64,000 nucleotides of DNA from CAIQPV01 sp963719855 (GCA_963719855.1 CAVRDK010000002.1:186001-250000), one strand, 5' to 3'; shown: positions 54,549 through 64,000, counted from the first letter of the stretch. Notes: generated by a model not told the origin, from the sequence alone. Program-made: numbers and translations.

Positions 54549-55750
54549 AGCGCTTCGAAAATGCCAGCCGCGCCCATGCCGGTGCCTATACACATGGTCA
54601 CCATGCCGTATTTCTGCTTGCGGCGATGCAGGCCGTGCAGCAGGGTCGCGGTGCGGATTGCGCCAGTCGCACCCAATGGATGACCGAGTGCGATTGCGCC
54701 GCCGAGCGGGTTTACCTTCGACGGGTCGAGGCCAACATCACCTATCACCGCCAGCGATTGCGCGGCGAAAGCCTCGTTGAGTTCGATCCAGCCCAAATCT
54801 TGAAGCGCGAGACCGACTTGGCTCAAGACTCGCGGTATTGCCTCCTTCGGGCCGATACCCATAATCTCCGGCGGCACGCCCGCCACACTGAAGCCGAGAA
54901 ATTTGCCTATAGGCGTGAGGTTGTAGCGCTTCAGCGCAGACTCCGAGCACAGCAGCACCGCGCCCGCCCCATCCGACATCTGCGAACTATTCCCTGCCGT
55001 AACTGAACCCTTCTGCGCGAACACCGGCTTGAGCTTGCCCAACGCCTCAACCGAAGTATCGGCGCGCGGCCCTTCATCCTGCGCCGCTTCGCGCGCTTTT
55101 GTTTTCACCCCGCGCGCATGCAAATCCGGCACATGACTTTCGATGCGATACGGCGTAATCTCATCTTTGAATTCGCCGGAAGCAATGGCCTGCAATGCGC
55201 GCTGGTGGCTGTTAAACGCGAATTCATCCTGCGCCTCGCGTGAAATTTTCCAGCGCTCCGCTACCTTCTCGGCAGTGATGCCCATGCCGTAAGCAATGGC
55301 GACATTTTCATCGTGCGCAAAGATTTCCGGATTGAACGCGATCTTGTTGCCCATCATCGGCACCATGCTCATGCTCTCCACCCCCGCCGCAACCATCACC
55401 TCCGCCTCGCCCAGCCGGATGCGATCCGCCGCCAGCGCCACCGCCTGCAAACCGGAAGAACAGAAACGGTTCACGGTCAAGCCCGGCACCGTGTTCGGCA
55501 ACCCCGCCAGCAGGAGTGCGATACGCGCCACGTTCATCCCCTGCTCCGCCTCCGGCATCGCACAGCCGACGATCACATCGCCGATGCTCGCCGGATCAAG
55601 CGACGGCGCCTGCGCCAGCACGCTCTTCAACACATGCGCCAGCAGATCGTCGGGACGGGTATTGCGGAACATCCCGCGCGGCGCCTTGCCCACCGGCGTG
55701 CGCGTTGCGGCGACGATATATGCTTCCTGGACTTGCTTGCTCATGGCCAC
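54545..55750 (-). CDS. Acetyl-CoA acyltransferase (thiolase)
   Basis: A 401-residue thiolase. The nucleophile is the Cys of NRFCSSGLQAVA (near residue 95), the His is in GGAIALGHPLGATGA and the second Cys in MCIGTGMGAAGIFE. It degrades 3-ketoacyl-CoA or condenses acetyl-CoA. The active-site context resembles FadA-type degradative thiolases. No fadB neighbour is present. A second ATG two codons in (MSKQ) could also be the start. Confidence 0.9.
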   Translation of the reverse strand: MAMSKQVQEAYIVAATRTPVGKAPRGMFRNTRPDDLLAHVLKSVLAQAPSLDPASIGDVIVGCAMPEAEQGMNVARIALLLAGLPNTVPGLTVNRFCSSGLQAVALAADRIRLGEAEVMVAAGVESMSMVPMMGNKIAFNPEIFAHDENVAIAYGMGITAEKVAERWKISREAQDEFAFNSHQRALQAIASGEFKDEITPYRIESHVPDLHARGVKTKAREAAQDEGPRADTSVEALGKLKPVFAQKGSVTAGNSSQMSDGAGAVLLCSESALKRYNLTPIGKFLGFSVAGVPPEIMGIGPKEAIPRVLSQVGLALQDLGWIELNEAFAAQSLAVIGDVGLDPSKVNPLGGAIALGHPLGATGAIRTATLLHGLHRRKQKYGMVTMCIGTGMGAAGIFEAL

Positions 55751-56043
55751 CTCTCAATTTTGGGCATATTGATGGAACAACTGTCAACGCTTCGCTGCAC
55801 ACCTGGCGATGTACAACGCATGACTCGGGGTCAAGACGGTTCGCTACTCCTTCCTTATTTCCATGAACCGGGTTATAAAAAATAGCTCAAATGTTAGCAT
55901 TCAATCTCGTCAACAATGGGGTGAGGTTGTAATCTAACAAATTACTTGAGAACTTAACAGCACTGACCAAGATACTAACGTTAGAAGAGCCTTAAAAATT
56001 CGCGTACACTGGCAGGTCGTTCTCACTAAAGACAGATGATGGC

Positions 56044-58860
56044 ATGGAACAAATACGAATTCGCGGCGCACGCACGCACAACCTGAAGAACATCAATCTC
56101 GATCTGCCGCGCAATCAACTGGTAGTCATCACCGGTTTATCCGGCTCGGGCAAGTCTTCGCTCGCCTTTGATACGTTGTATGCCGAAGGACAACGGCGCT
56201 ATGTGGAATCGCTGTCCGCTTACGCGCGGCAGTTTTTACAGTTGATGGAAAAGCCCGATGTGGATTTGATTGAGGGCTTATCGCCTGCCATCGCCATCGA
56301 GCAGAAGGCCACTTCGCACAACCCGCGCTCCACCGTCGGCACCGTTACCGAGATTCACGACTACCTGCGCCTGCTGTTTGCGCGCGCGGGCGATCCGTAT
56401 TGCCCGCAGCACGACCTGGTGTTGCAGGCGCAGAGCGTGGGCCAGATGGTGGATCATGTGCTGCAACTGCCACAGGACACGAAGGTGATGATTCTTTCGC
56501 CTTTAGTCGTCGAACGCAAGGGCGAGCAGCTGGATTTGTTCGACGAACTGCGCGCACAGGGCTTCGTGCGGCTGCGCGTGAACGGCACAGTGTATGAGAT
56601 GGACAAGCTGCCGACGCTTGCCAAGAACAAGAAGCACACCGTCGAAATCGTGGTGGACAGGCTTAAGGTCGGCGCGGATGCAAAGCAGCGCTTGGCCGAG
56701 TCATTCGAGACCGCCTTGCGCCATGCCGAGGGTCGCGCAGTAGCGGTGGAGATGGAGTCGGGGAAAGAACACATGTTCTCCGCCAAGTTCGCCTGCCCGA
56801 TCTGCAACTACTCGCTACCCGAACTCGAACCTCGTCTGTTCTCCTTCAACAACCCGATGGGTGCCTGCCCCAAGTGCGACGGGCTGGGCAATATCAGCTT
56901 CTTCGATCCCAAGCGGATTGTGGTTTTTCCATCGCTCTCATTGAGCGGCGGCGCAATCAAGGGATGGGATCGACGCAACCAGTTCTATTTCCAGATGCTG
57001 GACAGTCTGGCGAAACATTACGATTTTGAACTCGAACGCCCATTCGAAAGCCTGCCGGAAAAAATCCAGCAGATCGTTCTGTACGGCAGCGGCAAGGAAG
57101 AAATTTCTTTTCGCTATCTGAACGAAAAGGGCAAGCCCGCGCTGCGAGAACATTCCTTCGAGGGCATCATCAATAACTTTGAGCGGCGCTACCGCGAATC
57201 CGAATCGCCCACCGTGCGCGAGGAGCTGGCGAAGTACCTGAACACTTGTCAATGCCCGGAATGCAAGGGTACGCGCCTGCGCCTGGAAGCGCGCCACGTG
57301 CGCATCTCGGACAAAACCATTTACGAACTCAGTGCCTTGCCGCTAAAGCAGGCGCTTGCATTTTTTCAACAAGTAAAACTGGTCGGGCACAAACAGGCCA
57401 TCGCTGATAAGATCGTGCAGGAAATCGCCAGCCGTCTAACCTTTCTCAATAACGTCGGGTTGGAATACCTGTCGCTGGAACGTTCGGCGGAAACTTTATC
57501 CGGCGGCGAAGCGCAACGTATCCGTCTCGCTTCGCAGATCGGATCGGGTTTGACCGGTGTGATGTATGTGCTGGACGAGCCATCCATCGGCCTGCACCAG
57601 CGCGACAACGACCGCCTGTTGGACACGCTGAAACGCCTGCGCGACATGGGCAACAGCGTAATCGTGGTGGAGCACGACGAAGATGCCATCATGAGCGCCG
57701 ACTATGTTGTGGACATGGGGCCGGGCGCGGGCGAACACGGCGGCATGGTGGTTGCACAGGGCACGCCTGCGGAAATATGCGCCAACAAGGGGTCGCTTAC
57801 CGGTGACTATTTGACCGGACGGCGCAGCATCCCCGCACCGAAAAAATATCGCGTGCCCGACCCGGAGCGCATGCTACAAATCAATGGCGCCTGCGGCAAC
57901 AACCTGAAACAGGTTACGCTGGATTTGCCGGTCGGTTTACTGGTGTGCGTAACGGGTGTTTCCGGTTCCGGCAAGTCCACCCTCATTAACGACACGCTGT
58001 ATCTCGCCGTATCGCGCCATCTCTACGGCAGCAACGCCGAACCCGCGCCGTATGCCGAAATCAACGGGCTGGAATTTTTCGACAAGGTGATCGCCGTTGA
58101 CCAGTCACCCATCGGGCGCACGCCGCGTTCCAACCCTGCCACCTACACCGGCCTGTTCACACCGATCCGCGAACTGTTCTCCGGTGTGCCTAAATCGCGC
58201 GAACGCGGCTACGGGCCGGGGCGCTTCTCGTTCAACGTCAAGGGCGGTCGCTGCGAATCCTGTCAGGGCGACGGCGTCATCAAAGTGGAGATGCACTTCC
58301 TGCCCGACCTCTATGTGCCGTGCGACGTGTGCCACAGCATGCGCTACAACCGCGAGACGCTGGAGGTGCAATACAAGGGCAAGAACATCTACCAGATTCT
58401 GGAAATGACGGTGGAACAAGCGCACGAATTTTTTGCGCCGGTGCCGGTCATCGCGCGCAAACTGCAAACCTTGCTCGATGTGGGACTGGGCTACATCACG
58501 CTGGGACAAAGCGCCACCACGTTGTCCGGCGGCGAAGCGCAACGCGTGAAACTTTCGTTGGAACTGTCCAAGCGCGATACCGGGCGCACCCTGTACATCC
58601 TCGACGAACCCACCACCGGCCTGCACTTCCATGACATCGCCCTGCTGCTGAAAGTCATTCACAAACTGCGCGATCAGGGCAACACTGTGGTGGTGATCGA
58701 ACACAATCTGGATGTAATCAAAACCGCCGACTGGATTATTGATCTAGGTCCCGAAGGCGGCGAAGGCGGCGGACACATCATCGCGCAAGGCTCGCCAAAG
58801 GACATCGCACACAATTCGGAAAGCGTTACAGGGGAATATCTCTCCAAAATTCTCGGCTAA
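56044..58860 (+). CDS. uvrA: Excinuclease ABC subunit A
   Basis: A 938-residue damage sensor of nucleotide excision repair. It has two ABC ATPases with Walker A GLSGSGKSSLAFDTLYAEGQ (near residue 31) and GVSGSGKSTLINDTL (near 638), LSGGEAQRIRLASQIG and LSGGEAQRVKLSLELS signatures, and zinc cysteines (CPICNYS..CPKCDG; CESCQGDG..CDVC). Length is normal. The 293-bp upstream gap shows no gene, and I could not find a convincing LexA box in it. Confidence 0.97.
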   Translation: MEQIRIRGARTHNLKNINLDLPRNQLVVITGLSGSGKSSLAFDTLYAEGQRRYVESLSAYARQFLQLMEKPDVDLIEGLSPAIAIEQKATSHNPRSTVGTVTEIHDYLRLLFARAGDPYCPQHDLVLQAQSVGQMVDHVLQLPQDTKVMILSPLVVERKGEQLDLFDELRAQGFVRLRVNGTVYEMDKLPTLAKNKKHTVEIVVDRLKVGADAKQRLAESFETALRHAEGRAVAVEMESGKEHMFSAKFACPICNYSLPELEPRLFSFNNPMGACPKCDGLGNISFFDPKRIVVFPSLSLSGGAIKGWDRRNQFYFQMLDSLAKHYDFELERPFESLPEKIQQIVLYGSGKEEISFRYLNEKGKPALREHSFEGIINNFERRYRESESPTVREELAKYLNTCQCPECKGTRLRLEARHVRISDKTIYELSALPLKQALAFFQQVKLVGHKQAIADKIVQEIASRLTFLNNVGLEYLSLERSAETLSGGEAQRIRLASQIGSGLTGVMYVLDEPSIGLHQRDNDRLLDTLKRLRDMGNSVIVVEHDEDAIMSADYVVDMGPGAGEHGGMVVAQGTPAEICANKGSLTGDYLTGRRSIPAPKKYRVPDPERMLQINGACGNNLKQVTLDLPVGLLVCVTGVSGSGKSTLINDTLYLAVSRHLYGSNAEPAPYAEINGLEFFDKVIAVDQSPIGRTPRSNPATYTGLFTPIRELFSGVPKSRERGYGPGRFSFNVKGGRCESCQGDGVIKVEMHFLPDLYVPCDVCHSMRYNRETLEVQYKGKNIYQILEMTVEQAHEFFAPVPVIARKLQTLLDVGLGYITLGQSATTLSGGEAQRVKLSLELSKRDTGRTLYILDEPTTGLHFHDIALLLKVIHKLRDQGNTVVVIEHNLDVIKTADWIIDLGPEGGEGGGHIIAQGSPKDIAHNSESVTGEYLSKILG

Positions 58861-58994
58861 CGATCACAGTGCAACTTGTCGAAAATCCGGATTAAGTATA
58901 GGCCGCCTGCGTTGGGCCAGATTGATATGAACGGCGCGCCGCCAGATCAATCAGCACATACCGTTCGCGGATGAAACCGTCGTGTTCGCCATGG

Positions 58995-59123
58995 TTATTC
59001 CATTTCCAATTTAAAACAAGATCAATTTCGATTGTGGGAGCGGCCTCCCGGCCGCGATGATATTTATCGCGGCCGGGAGGCCGCTCCCACCAACATGTCA
59101 TTTCTAAATTAGAAATGGAATTA
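58995..59123. mobile_element. MITE-like element, family 5, with perfect 25-bp palindrome
   Basis: Outer ends TTATTCCATTTCCAATTT (58995-59012) and AAATTAGAAATGGAATTA (59106-59123) match inversely at 16 of 18 positions. The centre is a perfect inverted repeat of 25 bp (59034-59058 and 59066-59090, starting GTGGGAGCGGCC) with a 7-base loop. The right end contains the stop codon of the AEC transporter gene. A single related end (AATTTAGAAATGGAATAA) occurs near 33826. Confidence 0.72.
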
Positions 59124-60026
59124 CACCCCTTGCAATACCCACCACCAGCCGCTGAGAGTGGCGAAAGAAACCAGCAATCCCACCGCCACCATCAACGTCG
59201 AAAGCTGCGGATCGAGGTCGTGATCGGTTGCGATAATCGCGGCGGTAATCATCGGCGGCATGGCGGCCTCGAACAACGTCACCTGGATCGCTTGCCCGTG
59301 CGCGCCGAACAATTGAACATAGAGCAAATAAATCAGCAGCGGCGCAAACAATAATTTGAAACCTAGCCCAATGGTGAGATTGCGCCCGTTGCCCGCCAGA
59401 TGCCCGAGGCGCAGTTGAAAACCGACCGACACCAATGCCAGCGGTGCCAGCGTGTCGCCCAGACGATTGAGCAGCGCGGTGAACCACGGCGCGTATTCCA
59501 GCGGAATCAATGCGAGTGCAATAACCAGCGCGACGAACGGCGGAAACAACATGATGCGCCGCAAAATTTCTCTGCCGGTCGGACGTCCCGATGAATACAT
59601 CCCCGCCACAGCAATACCCAGCGTGGACAGCACCAGAAACGAACCGAGCTGATCCACGATGATGCCGCTAACAATGCCCTCACGACCATAATAAGCCTCG
59701 ATCATCGGCAGCCCGAAGAACGAAGTGTTGCCCAAGCCGCCCGTCAGCATCAACGCACCCACCGTGCCGCGCGGCAATTTCAGCCAGCGCCCGATGAGCA
59801 AGAAGAAACCCGCCGCCAACGCAAAATAAATCCACGCCATCGCCGCCACAAGAACAATGCCGCCGGTAAGCTTCAGGTCGTGGATATACAACAGCGTCAG
59901 CGCGGGCAGCGAGACATGAATGATGAAACTGTTGAGCGTTGACGGGGCATGATCTGGCATCCGGCCAGACCGGCGCAACAGCATGCCGACGATGAAACAG
60001 ATAACGAGCAGGAGGAGGTTGTTCAT
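59121..60026 (-). CDS. AEC-family transporter
   Basis: A 301-residue auxin-efflux-carrier family permease with ten predicted helices in two halves. It starts MNNLLLLVICFIVGMLLRRSGRMP. Characteristic segments include NTSFFGLPMIEAYYG in the first half and ATDHDLDPQLSTLMVAVGLLVSF near the end. Members export or import small carboxylates; the substrate here is unknown. Its TAA lies within the end of a MITE-like element, so the last few codons may have been altered by insertion. Confidence 0.85.
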   Translation of the reverse strand: MNNLLLLVICFIVGMLLRRSGRMPDHAPSTLNSFIIHVSLPALTLLYIHDLKLTGGIVLVAAMAWIYFALAAGFFLLIGRWLKLPRGTVGALMLTGGLGNTSFFGLPMIEAYYGREGIVSGIIVDQLGSFLVLSTLGIAVAGMYSSGRPTGREILRRIMLFPPFVALVIALALIPLEYAPWFTALLNRLGDTLAPLALVSVGFQLRLGHLAGNGRNLTIGLGFKLLFAPLLIYLLYVQLFGAHGQAIQVTLFEAAMPPMITAAIIATDHDLDPQLSTLMVAVGLLVSFATLSGWWWVLQGV

Positions 60027-60059
60027 TAGTCGTCACTGACCAGCGCAGGGACGGCTTGG

Positions 60060-61499
60060 TTATTGCGGCACGTTCGTTGCAATGTATGCTTTGAGCTTCG
60101 CCACATCCGCGTCCATCACTTCGCAACGCTGCGGCAAATCTTCGATATCTTCCAACCCGGCAGGACGTTCCGGTTGGCATCCCAATGCCTCGAGGATGGT
60201 CTCTTCGAATTTGGCGGGCAGCGCGGTTTCCAGACAGATCAGCGGCAGGCTGGGGCGGCGCTGCGCCAGGCCGACTTTGATTCCGTCTGCGGTGTGGGTA
60301 TCTACCATCACGCCGTATTCTTCCCACAGTTCGCGGATAGTTGCCAGACGATCCTGATGCGTGCTCTTGCCGGAGGCGAAATGGAAAGACCTCAACGCTT
60401 CCCAATACGGCGTGCCCTTGATGTCGAACGAGCCGCCTGCACAAAATTCCACGGCATCCCACAATTGGCGCACTATTGCACCATCGCGCCCGACCAGGTC
60501 GAACACGAAACGCTCGAAGTTGGATGCCTTGGAAATATCCATTGAGGGGCTGCTAGTTTGATAGGTGTTGCCTTTGCCGCGTGGGTGGTAAAAGCCGGTG
60601 CGAAAAAATTCATCCAGCACGTCGTTCTCGTTGGTGGCAAGGATGAGTTGACCGATGGGCAGGCCCATCATGCGCGCGATGTGGCCGGCGCAGATGTTGC
60701 CGAAATTGCCCGATGGCACCGCGAACGCCACCTGCTCGTCGTTGGATTGGGTCGCGGCGAAATAGCCCTTGAAATAGTATACGATCTGCGCCGACACGCG
60801 CGCCCAGTTGATCGAGTTAACCGTGCCGATTTTATATTTATGCTTGAAGGCGTGGTCGTTGGACACGGCCTTCACCATGTCCTGCGCATCGTCAAACACG
60901 CCGTGGATGGCGATATTGAAAATGTTGGGGTCTTGCAGTGAATACATTTGCGCGCGCTGGAATGCACTCATATTGCCATGCGGTGACAGCATGAACACGC
61001 GGATGCCACGCTTGCCGCGCATCGCATATTCCGCCGCCGAACCGGTGTCGCCGGAGGTCGCACCGAGGATGTTCAGCTCGTCGTGCTGCTTAGCCAGCGC
61101 ATACTCGAACAGGTTGCCCAGCAACTGCATCGCCATGTCCTTGAACGCCAGTGTCGGGCCGTTGGACAGTTCGAGAATATGCACACCCGGCTCCAGCGTG
61201 CGCAGCGGCGTGATATCGTAAGCATTGCTATCGGAACGGCCATTGCAGTACACCTCGGCGGTGTAAGTCTTGCGGATGATGGCACGCAAATCGTCAGCCG
61301 GAATGTCGGTGATGAATTTCGACAGCACCGCGAATGCGAGGTCGGCATAAGACAGGCTGCGCCACGCATCCAGTTCGGGACGGCTCACCTGCGGATATTC
61401 CTCCGGCAAGTACAGTCCCCCATCGGGTGCCAAGCCGCCCAGCAGAATTTCGGTAAAGGTCTTGGCGGGTGTGTTGCCGCGTGTGGAGATGTATTTCAT
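60060..61499 (-). CDS. thrC: Threonine synthase
   Basis: A 479-residue PLP enzyme making threonine from O-phosphohomoserine. It starts MKYISTRGNTPAKTFTEILLGGLAPDGGLYLPEEYPQ. The PLP lysine is in GPTLAFKDMAMQLLGN, with GATSGDTGSAAEYA and VPSGNFGNICAGHIA binding the phosphate. It is the longer, proteobacterial/yeast-like type. It follows hom by 46 bp, as part of the aspartate-family unit. Confidence 0.95.
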   Translation of the reverse strand: MKYISTRGNTPAKTFTEILLGGLAPDGGLYLPEEYPQVSRPELDAWRSLSYADLAFAVLSKFITDIPADDLRAIIRKTYTAEVYCNGRSDSNAYDITPLRTLEPGVHILELSNGPTLAFKDMAMQLLGNLFEYALAKQHDELNILGATSGDTGSAAEYAMRGKRGIRVFMLSPHGNMSAFQRAQMYSLQDPNIFNIAIHGVFDDAQDMVKAVSNDHAFKHKYKIGTVNSINWARVSAQIVYYFKGYFAATQSNDEQVAFAVPSGNFGNICAGHIARMMGLPIGQLILATNENDVLDEFFRTGFYHPRGKGNTYQTSSPSMDISKASNFERFVFDLVGRDGAIVRQLWDAVEFCAGGSFDIKGTPYWEALRSFHFASGKSTHQDRLATIRELWEEYGVMVDTHTADGIKVGLAQRRPSLPLICLETALPAKFEETILEALGCQPERPAGLEDIEDLPQRCEVMDADVAKLKAYIATNVPQ

Positions 61500-61545
61500 T
61501 TAGTGTACTACCTCATCAATTCCGCCTGCGGGCGAGGGGGGTTAT

Positions 61546-62859
61546 TTATCTCCCCAACGCTTCCATGCGCAAGCGCGTTACCTTGCCTACTACCACAGGC
61601 AACTTTTCAAGCCGGACTATGGAATCGTTAATGAGCTTCTCGCGTGTCACGTGGGTGAGCAGTACCAGATCGGTCTCATCTTCGCCTTCGTTCGGCTCTT
61701 TCTGGATCACGGCATCAATCGAAATCTTTTCGTCGGCCAGCACGCGCGTGATGTCGGCCAGCACGCCGGGTTCGTCCCACACTCGCATGCGCAAGTAGTA
61801 GCTGCTCTCCACCTTGTCCATCGGCAGGATGGGCAAATCAACCAATTGATCGGGCTGGAACGCAAGGTGCGGCACACGGTTTTCCGGGTCGGCGGTATGC
61901 ACGCGCGTTACATCCACCAAGTCGGCGATCACCGCGCTGGCGGTCGGCTCCGCACCGGCGCCCTTGCCGTAATAAAGCGTGGAGCCTACCGCATCCGCCT
62001 GCACCAGCACGGCATTCATCGCACCTTCCACATTGGCGATCAGGCGTTTGGCCGGGATCAGAGTGGGATGCACGCGCAATTCAATTCCCTCCGGCGTGCG
62101 GCGCGTAATGCCGAGCAGCTTGATGCGATAGCCCAGTTGTTCGGCGTACTTGATATCCATCGCCTGAAGGCTGGAAATCCCCTCGATGTGAGCCTTGTCG
62201 AACTGCATCGGGGTGCCAAAAGCAATCGCGGAAAGAATGGTGATCTTGTGTGCCGCATCCACGCCTTCGATGTCAAAAGTCGGATCGGCTTCGGCGTAAC
62301 CCAAACGCTGCGCCTCTTTCAGTGCGACATCGAAACTCAGTCCCCTGTCACGCATTTCGGACAGGATGAAATTGGTAGTACCATTAATGATCCCCGCAAT
62401 CCATTCGATGCGGTTGGCTGCCAACCCTTCACGCACGGCCTTGATGATGGGGATACCTCCTGCCACGGCAGCCTCGAAAGCCACCATCACGCGCATCTTT
62501 TGCGCCTCGGCAAAAATCTCGTTGCCGTGCGTAGCCAGTAACGCCTTGTTAGCGGTAACCACATGCTTGCCGTTGTGGATGGCCTTCAGCACCAGTTCTT
62601 TGGCCACGCCGCAGCCGCCGATCAACTCGACAACAATATCCACTTCCGGGTCATTCACCACTGCGAAGGCATCATCGGTAATGCGGCATGCTCCCTTGGT
62701 AACCGTTTTGGCAAGTTCCATGTTTTTGTCCGCCACCACGGTGATGATGATGGGACGACCGGCGCGGCGGGCTATCTCCTCCGCGTTGCGCGACAACACG
62801 GTAAAAGTGCCACCGCCGACGGTGCCGATGCCTAATAGTCCTACGTTAATTGGTTTCAT
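61546..62859 (-). CDS. hom: Homoserine dehydrogenase
   Basis: A 437-residue enzyme reducing aspartate semialdehyde to homoserine. NAD(P) motif GLLGIGTVGGGTFTVL, catalytic region GIINGTTNFILSEMRDRG and KEAQRLGYAEADPTFDIEGVDAAHK, and a C-terminal ACT domain (residues about 350-430, YYLRMRVWDEPGVLADITRVLAD) for threonine feedback. It lies between an aminotransferase gene and thrC. Confidence 0.96.
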   Translation of the reverse strand: MKPINVGLLGIGTVGGGTFTVLSRNAEEIARRAGRPIIITVVADKNMELAKTVTKGACRITDDAFAVVNDPEVDIVVELIGGCGVAKELVLKAIHNGKHVVTANKALLATHGNEIFAEAQKMRVMVAFEAAVAGGIPIIKAVREGLAANRIEWIAGIINGTTNFILSEMRDRGLSFDVALKEAQRLGYAEADPTFDIEGVDAAHKITILSAIAFGTPMQFDKAHIEGISSLQAMDIKYAEQLGYRIKLLGITRRTPEGIELRVHPTLIPAKRLIANVEGAMNAVLVQADAVGSTLYYGKGAGAEPTASAVIADLVDVTRVHTADPENRVPHLAFQPDQLVDLPILPMDKVESSYYLRMRVWDEPGVLADITRVLADEKISIDAVIQKEPNEGEDETDLVLLTHVTREKLINDSIVRLEKLPVVVGKVTRLRMEALGR

Positions 62860-62870
62860 AACTTAACCAT

Positions 62871-62955
62871 GTGAAAAGTGAAAGGTGAAAAGTGAAACGT
62901 GGCGGCGAGGTGTGCTGACGGTTTTACGTTTCACCTTTCACCTTTCACGTTTCAC
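62871..62955. repeat. Inverted cluster of GTGAAAGGTGAAA repeats
   Basis: GTGAAAAGTGAAAGGTGAAA on the left and TTTCACCTTTCACCTTTCAC on the right of a 25-bp spacer form a long imperfect hairpin between the aminotransferase and hom genes. Confidence 0.65.
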
Positions 62956-62959
62956 GACA

Positions 62960-64000
62960 TTATTTTCCATATCTTTTACGGTAATATTCCAGAAAGCGCG
63001 CGATGCGCCCCATCGCCTCGGTAAGATCGTCTGCGTTGGGCAGGAACACCACGCGAAAGTGGTCAGGGTGCGGCCAGTTGAAGCCGCTGCCCTGCACCAC
63101 CAGCACCTTTTCGGTTTCCAGCAGTTCCAGAATAAACTTCTGGTCATCCTTAATCGGGTACATCTTCGGATCGAGGCGCGGGAACAAATACAGCGCGGCT
63201 TTTGGCTTGAAGCAACTCACGCCGGGAATTGCGGTAAGCAATTGGTGCGCAAGATCGCGCTGTTTCGCCAGCCGCCCGCTTGGCCCGACCAGATCGTTGA
63301 TACTCTGGTAGCCACCCAGAGCGGTCTGTATCGCATACTGACCCGGCACGTTGGAGCACAAACGCATCGAGGCCAGAATGCCAAGGCCGTCTATGTAATC
63401 CTGCGCGTGTTTTTTCTCGCCCGACACGATCATCCAGCCCGAGCGATAACCGCAGGCACGGTAGTTCTTGGACAAACCATTCAAGGTAACGAACAGGATG
63501 TCATCCGCCAGCGAGGCGATTGAAGTGTGGGTCGCGCCGTCGTACAACATCTTGTCGTAGATCTCGTCGGCGAACAGGATAAGATCGTTCTGGCGCGCAA
63601 TTTCAATAATATCCAGCAGCACCTCATCCGGATACAGCGCACCAGTCGGATTGTTCGGATTAATGAGCACGATGGCACGGGTGTTCGGCGTGATCTTGCT
63701 GCGGATATCGGCGAGATCGGGCAACCATCCGGATTGTTCGTCACACAGGTAATGGCGCGGTGTGCCGCCTGCCAGCGTCACCGCAGCCGTCCACAGCGGA
63801 TAATCCGGTGTCGGCACCAGCACCTCATCGCCGGTATTCAGCAGCCCTTGCATCGACATCACAATCATCTCCGATGCACCGTTACCGATGAAAATATCTT
63901 CCATCCCCACCCCGGCAATCTTCTTCTGCTGGGTATAGTGCATGATGGCCTTGCGCGCGGCAAACAAGCCCTTGGAATCGGAATAGCCGGAGGAATTCGG
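62960..64000 (-). CDS. Alanine-type aminotransferase (AlaA/AlaC-like), N-terminus beyond window
   Basis: A PLP class I/II aminotransferase, open to the window edge; the last bases read NSSGYSDSKGLFAARKAIMHY, so about 50-60 N-terminal residues are missing. Active-site motifs are LINPNNPTGALY, ILFADEIYDKMLYDG and the PLP lysine in LNGLSKNYRACGYRSGW. The sequence type matches the glutamate-pyruvate (AlaA/AlaC) group, which commonly sits upstream of hom and thrC in betaproteobacteria. The exact amino donor is inferred. Confidence 0.92.
   Translation of the reverse strand, partial: PNSSGYSDSKGLFAARKAIMHYTQQKKIAGVGMEDIFIGNGASEMIVMSMQGLLNTGDEVLVPTPDYPLWTAAVTLAGGTPRHYLCDEQSGWLPDLADIRSKITPNTRAIVLINPNNPTGALYPDEVLLDIIEIARQNDLILFADEIYDKMLYDGATHTSIASLADDILFVTLNGLSKNYRACGYRSGWMIVSGEKKHAQDYIDGLGILASMRLCSNVPGQYAIQTALGGYQSINDLVGPSGRLAKQRDLAHQLLTAIPGVSCFKPKAALYLFPRLDPKMYPIKDDQKFILELLETEKVLVVQGSGFNWPHPDHFRVVFLPNADDLTEAMGRIARFLEYYRKRYGK

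Noticed and set aside
55786..56043. LexA box in front of uvrA
   Set aside because: No CTGT-N8-ACAG pattern with acceptable spacing was found.
58892..59101. 69-codon frame near the uvrA end
   Set aside because: It lies across a MITE palindrome and reads repeat sequence.

Overview
The window looks like a chromosomal segment of a betaproteobacterium close to the iron-oxidising Gallionellaceae (Sideroxydans/Gallionella type). Two things suggest this. The first is a complete Mto-type extracellular electron transfer cluster: decaheme MtoA, porin MtoB, tetraheme CymA/NapC and two small monoheme cytochromes. The second is a canonical betaproteobacterial core-gene order on the minus strand: rpsB-tsf-pyrH-frr-uppS-cdsA-dxr-rseP-bamA-skp-lpxD-fabZ-lpxA-lpxB-rnhB. 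The taxonomic reading is inference from gene content; no rRNA or tRNA gene was recognised.

Layout: 1-6.4 kb (minus) has comEC (cut by the window edge and open across it), a P-type ATPase, a SemiSWEET protein, a nitroreductase and a YlqF/RbgA GTPase. 6.5-11.5 kb (plus) has an HNH protein, typA (frameshifted) and a small toxin-antitoxin island (two BrnT-type modules and a truncated mazF), all interleaved with repeats. 11.5-16.7 kb (minus) is the Mto operon, with mtoB frameshifted. 17.1-18.3 kb is an IS5-family element. 18.5-20.8 kb (plus) is a NarX/NarL-like two-component system. 21-26 kb (minus) has acetate permease actP-yjcH, then a DnaQ-like exonuclease with a CBS/DUF294 protein. 26.4-32.8 kb (plus) is a TetR-controlled RND efflux operon. 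33-34.4 kb has a periplasmic protein and a CopD-like membrane protein. 34.4-48.8 kb is the translation/isoprenoid/lipid A/BAM block. 49-49.7 kb has a structured RNA candidate and a small ORF. 49.7-53.3 kb is a giant repetitive coiled-coil Sel1 protein. 53.3-64 kb has an ATP-grasp protein, a thiolase, uvrA, an AEC transporter and thrC-hom-aminotransferase.

The most unusual layer is between the genes. The intergenic gaps hold at least six families of short terminal-inverted-repeat elements (MITE-like, 66-233 bp); several have target duplications. Some are interrupted by even smaller sequences: a 57-60 bp hairpin element whose stem covaries between copies, and a 26-27 bp element found in two unrelated host repeats. 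One palindromic repeat sits in frame inside the ATPase gene, one repeat marks the point where mazF is truncated, and an IS5 copy sits inside one MITE end. A separate ~160-nt, highly structured locus resembles HEARO/omega RNA but has no nuclease gene.

Four genes (typA, mtoB, the IS transposase and the DUF294 gene) are each broken by an apparent single-base indel. Because TypA and DUF294 otherwise look intact, sequence error is a serious alternative to real gene decay.
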